Assembly: GCF_030816915.1 (NCBI RefSeq)
Contig: NZ_JAUSYN010000002.1
Location: 2,121,501-2,185,500, forward strand
DNA: 64,000 bases
Direction: 5' to 3'
Origin: Streptomyces sp. B3I8
GTDB taxonomy: Bacteria > Actinomycetota > Actinomycetes > Streptomycetales > Streptomycetaceae
Shown: positions 62,863-64,000 of the stretch, one piece after another
Numbering within the stretch: position 1 is the first letter of the stretch
Layout: each line of letters opens with the position of its first letter
Translations under genes and position numbers: made by a program
Notes under the pieces: model-generated
The model's input: the letters and a program-made list of their open reading frames with translations, nothing else
What the model was told of the DNA's origin: nothing
Databases searched by the model: none

Positions 62863-64000
62863 GTGCCTCTCAATACGGACACGCGACGAACGGCGGACGA
62901 GACGGAACCGGCGGAGTCGGAAGAAGCGAAGGGATCGACGGGACCGACGGAACCGGCGGAACCCGCGGAACCGACGCTGCCCGCCGATGCGGAGGGTGCC
63001 GCTGAACCGGCGGAATCCGCGCAGCCCGCGGAACCCGTTGCGCCGGCCGAGGCGGAGGTCACGAAGACGACCGACACCGCCGGCACCGCGACGACCGACA
63101 CCGCCGGCGCCGTCGAGTCCGCCGAGACCTCGGGGAAGACGGCCGAGGCGGACGCCCCTGAACCGGCGGACGAACCCGCGCCCGCGGACGCCCCCGAACC
63201 GACGGACACCCGTGAAGCGACGGACGCCCGCGAACCGACGACACAGGCGCCCGGACCGACAAGCACTCTCTCCCCGGCGGACGCCGACGAACCCCCGAAT
63301 GCCCCCGCCCCCGCCCCCAAGTCGTCCCGCCCCCGTCTCGCCGCATGGCGGGAGGCGCACCCCACCGCCGCCCGTGTGCTGCGCGACGGCACCACCGTTC
63401 TCGCCGCCGTTCTCGTCCTCGCGGCGATGGTGCTGCCCAACCGCATGCACCTGCGCCCCGCGCAGTTCACCCGCATCCCCGTGGAGGCGCTGCTCGGCGG
63501 TGTCGTCCTGATGACGCTGCCCCGGCGCTGGCGGCTGGTCGCGGCCTGGGCCGGTGGCCTCGTCCTCGGCCTGCTGACGGTCCTGAACTTCTTCGACATG
63601 GGGTTCTACGAGTTCCTCGGCCGCCGCTTCGACATCGTGATCGACTGGGTGCTGCTCGGCGACGCCAGGTCGTACCTGAACGACACCGTCGGCAAGGGCG
63701 GCACGACCGCCGTTCTGATCGGCGCGGCCGCGCTGATCGTCGTCCTGGTCGTGCTGATCGCGCTCGCGGTGGTGCGGCTGAGCGAGCTGCTCGCCCGGCA
63801 CCGCCACATCACCGGCCGTACGCTGCTGGTCCTCAGCATGGTGTGGATGACCTGCACCGTGCTGGGCCTGCGGATCGACGGTGTGCCGATCGCCTCGCAG
63901 CACACGATCGCGCTGGCCCGCAGCCGCGCCCAGGCCGTGCAGGACACCCTGCGGGACGAACGGGAGTTCGCGAAGACGGCGAAGGCGGACGCGTTCGGCG
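62863..64000 (+). CDS. Membrane protein, probable sulfatase/LTA-synthase-like, partial
   Basis: The frame is open to the window end (about 379 residues seen, C-terminus missing). GTG 62863 has GAAGGA nearby and begins P-L-N-T-D-T-R-R. Residues 15-160 are acidic, Pro/Ala/Glu/Thr-rich low complexity. Then come transmembrane segments at about 175-195 (T-T-V-L-A-A-V-L-V-L-A-A-M-V-L), 205-250, and two later (V-L-I-G-A-A-A-L-I-V-V-L-V-V-L and L-L-V-L-S-M-V-W-M). The F-F-D-M-G-F-Y-E-F-L-G-R-R-F-D segment and D-S/T-like layout recall the head of alkaline-phosphatase-superfamily sulfatases/LtaS. The catalytic domain would lie beyond 64000. Confidence 0.7.
   Translation, partial: MPLNTDTRRTADETEPAESEEAKGSTGPTEPAEPAEPTLPADAEGAAEPAESAQPAEPVAPAEAEVTKTTDTAGTATTDTAGAVESAETSGKTAEADAPEPADEPAPADAPEPTDTREATDAREPTTQAPGPTSTLSPADADEPPNAPAPAPKSSRPRLAAWREAHPTAARVLRDGTTVLAAVLVLAAMVLPNRMHLRPAQFTRIPVEALLGGVVLMTLPRRWRLVAAWAGGLVLGLLTVLNFFDMGFYEFLGRRFDIVIDWVLLGDARSYLNDTVGKGGTTAVLIGAAALIVVLVVLIALAVVRLSELLARHRHITGRTLLVLSMVWMTCTVLGLRIDGVPIASQHTIALARSRAQAVQDTLRDEREFAKTAKADAFG

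Overview
The window is high-GC actinomycete chromosome, almost certainly from Streptomyces. GTG and even TTG starts are common, genes overlap by ATGA, third-position GC is extreme, and there are typical Streptomyces families: an XRE regulator with DUF397 and SpoIIAB-like partners, an MreB-like Mbl, an HrdA-type sigma factor, the NirBD/NasA nitrate route, class F sortase and PPDK. From memory, the order matB, mbl, paired ABC exporters, hrdA, dnaG, dgt, cbiX, nasA, nirB, ppdK resembles the SCO244x-SCO249x arm of S. coelicolor. I could not check this.

Layout. 1-1.8 kb: a frameshifted PadR regulator and a perfect 30-bp palindromic operator that now abuts an N-terminally truncated ATPase. 1.9-4.2 kb: an Rrf2 regulator and an ATP-binding/XRE/DUF397 trio. 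4.2-7.4 kb: an arabinose-type operon (IclR, SMP-30 lactonase, GH51 arabinofuranosidase). 7.6-12.4 kb: a hypothetical protein, an ATP-grasp enzyme, malonyl-CoA synthetase MatB and Mbl. 12.5-14.0 kb: a SLOG-like protein convergent with a SLATT-like membrane protein. 14.1-23.2 kb, minus strand: a complete FxSxx-COOH (Fxs) RiPP/conflict operon. Its order of transcription is FxsA precursor ending in F-E-S-A-L, FxsC (TIR-like), FxsT (ParA-like + TIR-like + STAND NTPase + TPR), FxsB (radical SAM/SPASM), and an HExxH-type peptide-modification domain fused to an AAC(3)-like acetyltransferase. The SLATT gene lies directly downstream on the same strand. 23.8-25.6 kb: a lipoprotein with three Cys-pair repeats, a decayed MFS transporter and three tRNA genes (one CAU, two identical Asn).

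25.7-37.8 kb is mostly core: YtxH protein, FGGY kinase, heterodimeric ABC exporter, HrdA-like sigma factor, DNA primase, an FAD reductase and dGTPase. 37.9-42.7 kb is a five-gene catabolic operon (FAD monooxygenase, CocE-type hydrolase, NTF2-like, NIPSNAP-like, acetamidase/formamidase). 42.7-55.3 kb is centred on nitrate assimilation: a CbiX-like chelatase (possibly for siroheme), nasA, and the FAD reductase/nirB/nirD operon. Sequences with 11-nt periodicity matching GlnR boxes precede both nasA and the nirB operon. Between them are CutA, a secreted protein with a class F sortase, and a TetR/SDR pair with twin operators. 55.4-59.2 kb holds a dehalogenase remnant and two regulator/enzyme pairs (AraC/SDR, LysR/cupin). 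59.5-64 kb: PPDK and the start of a membrane protein, probably sulfatase/LTA-synthase-like, cut by the window edge.

The most interesting part is the 12.5-23.2 kb block, where the Fxs peptide operon, NTPase/TIR proteins and SLOG/SLATT proteins are contiguous and lie between conserved mbl and a tRNA cluster.
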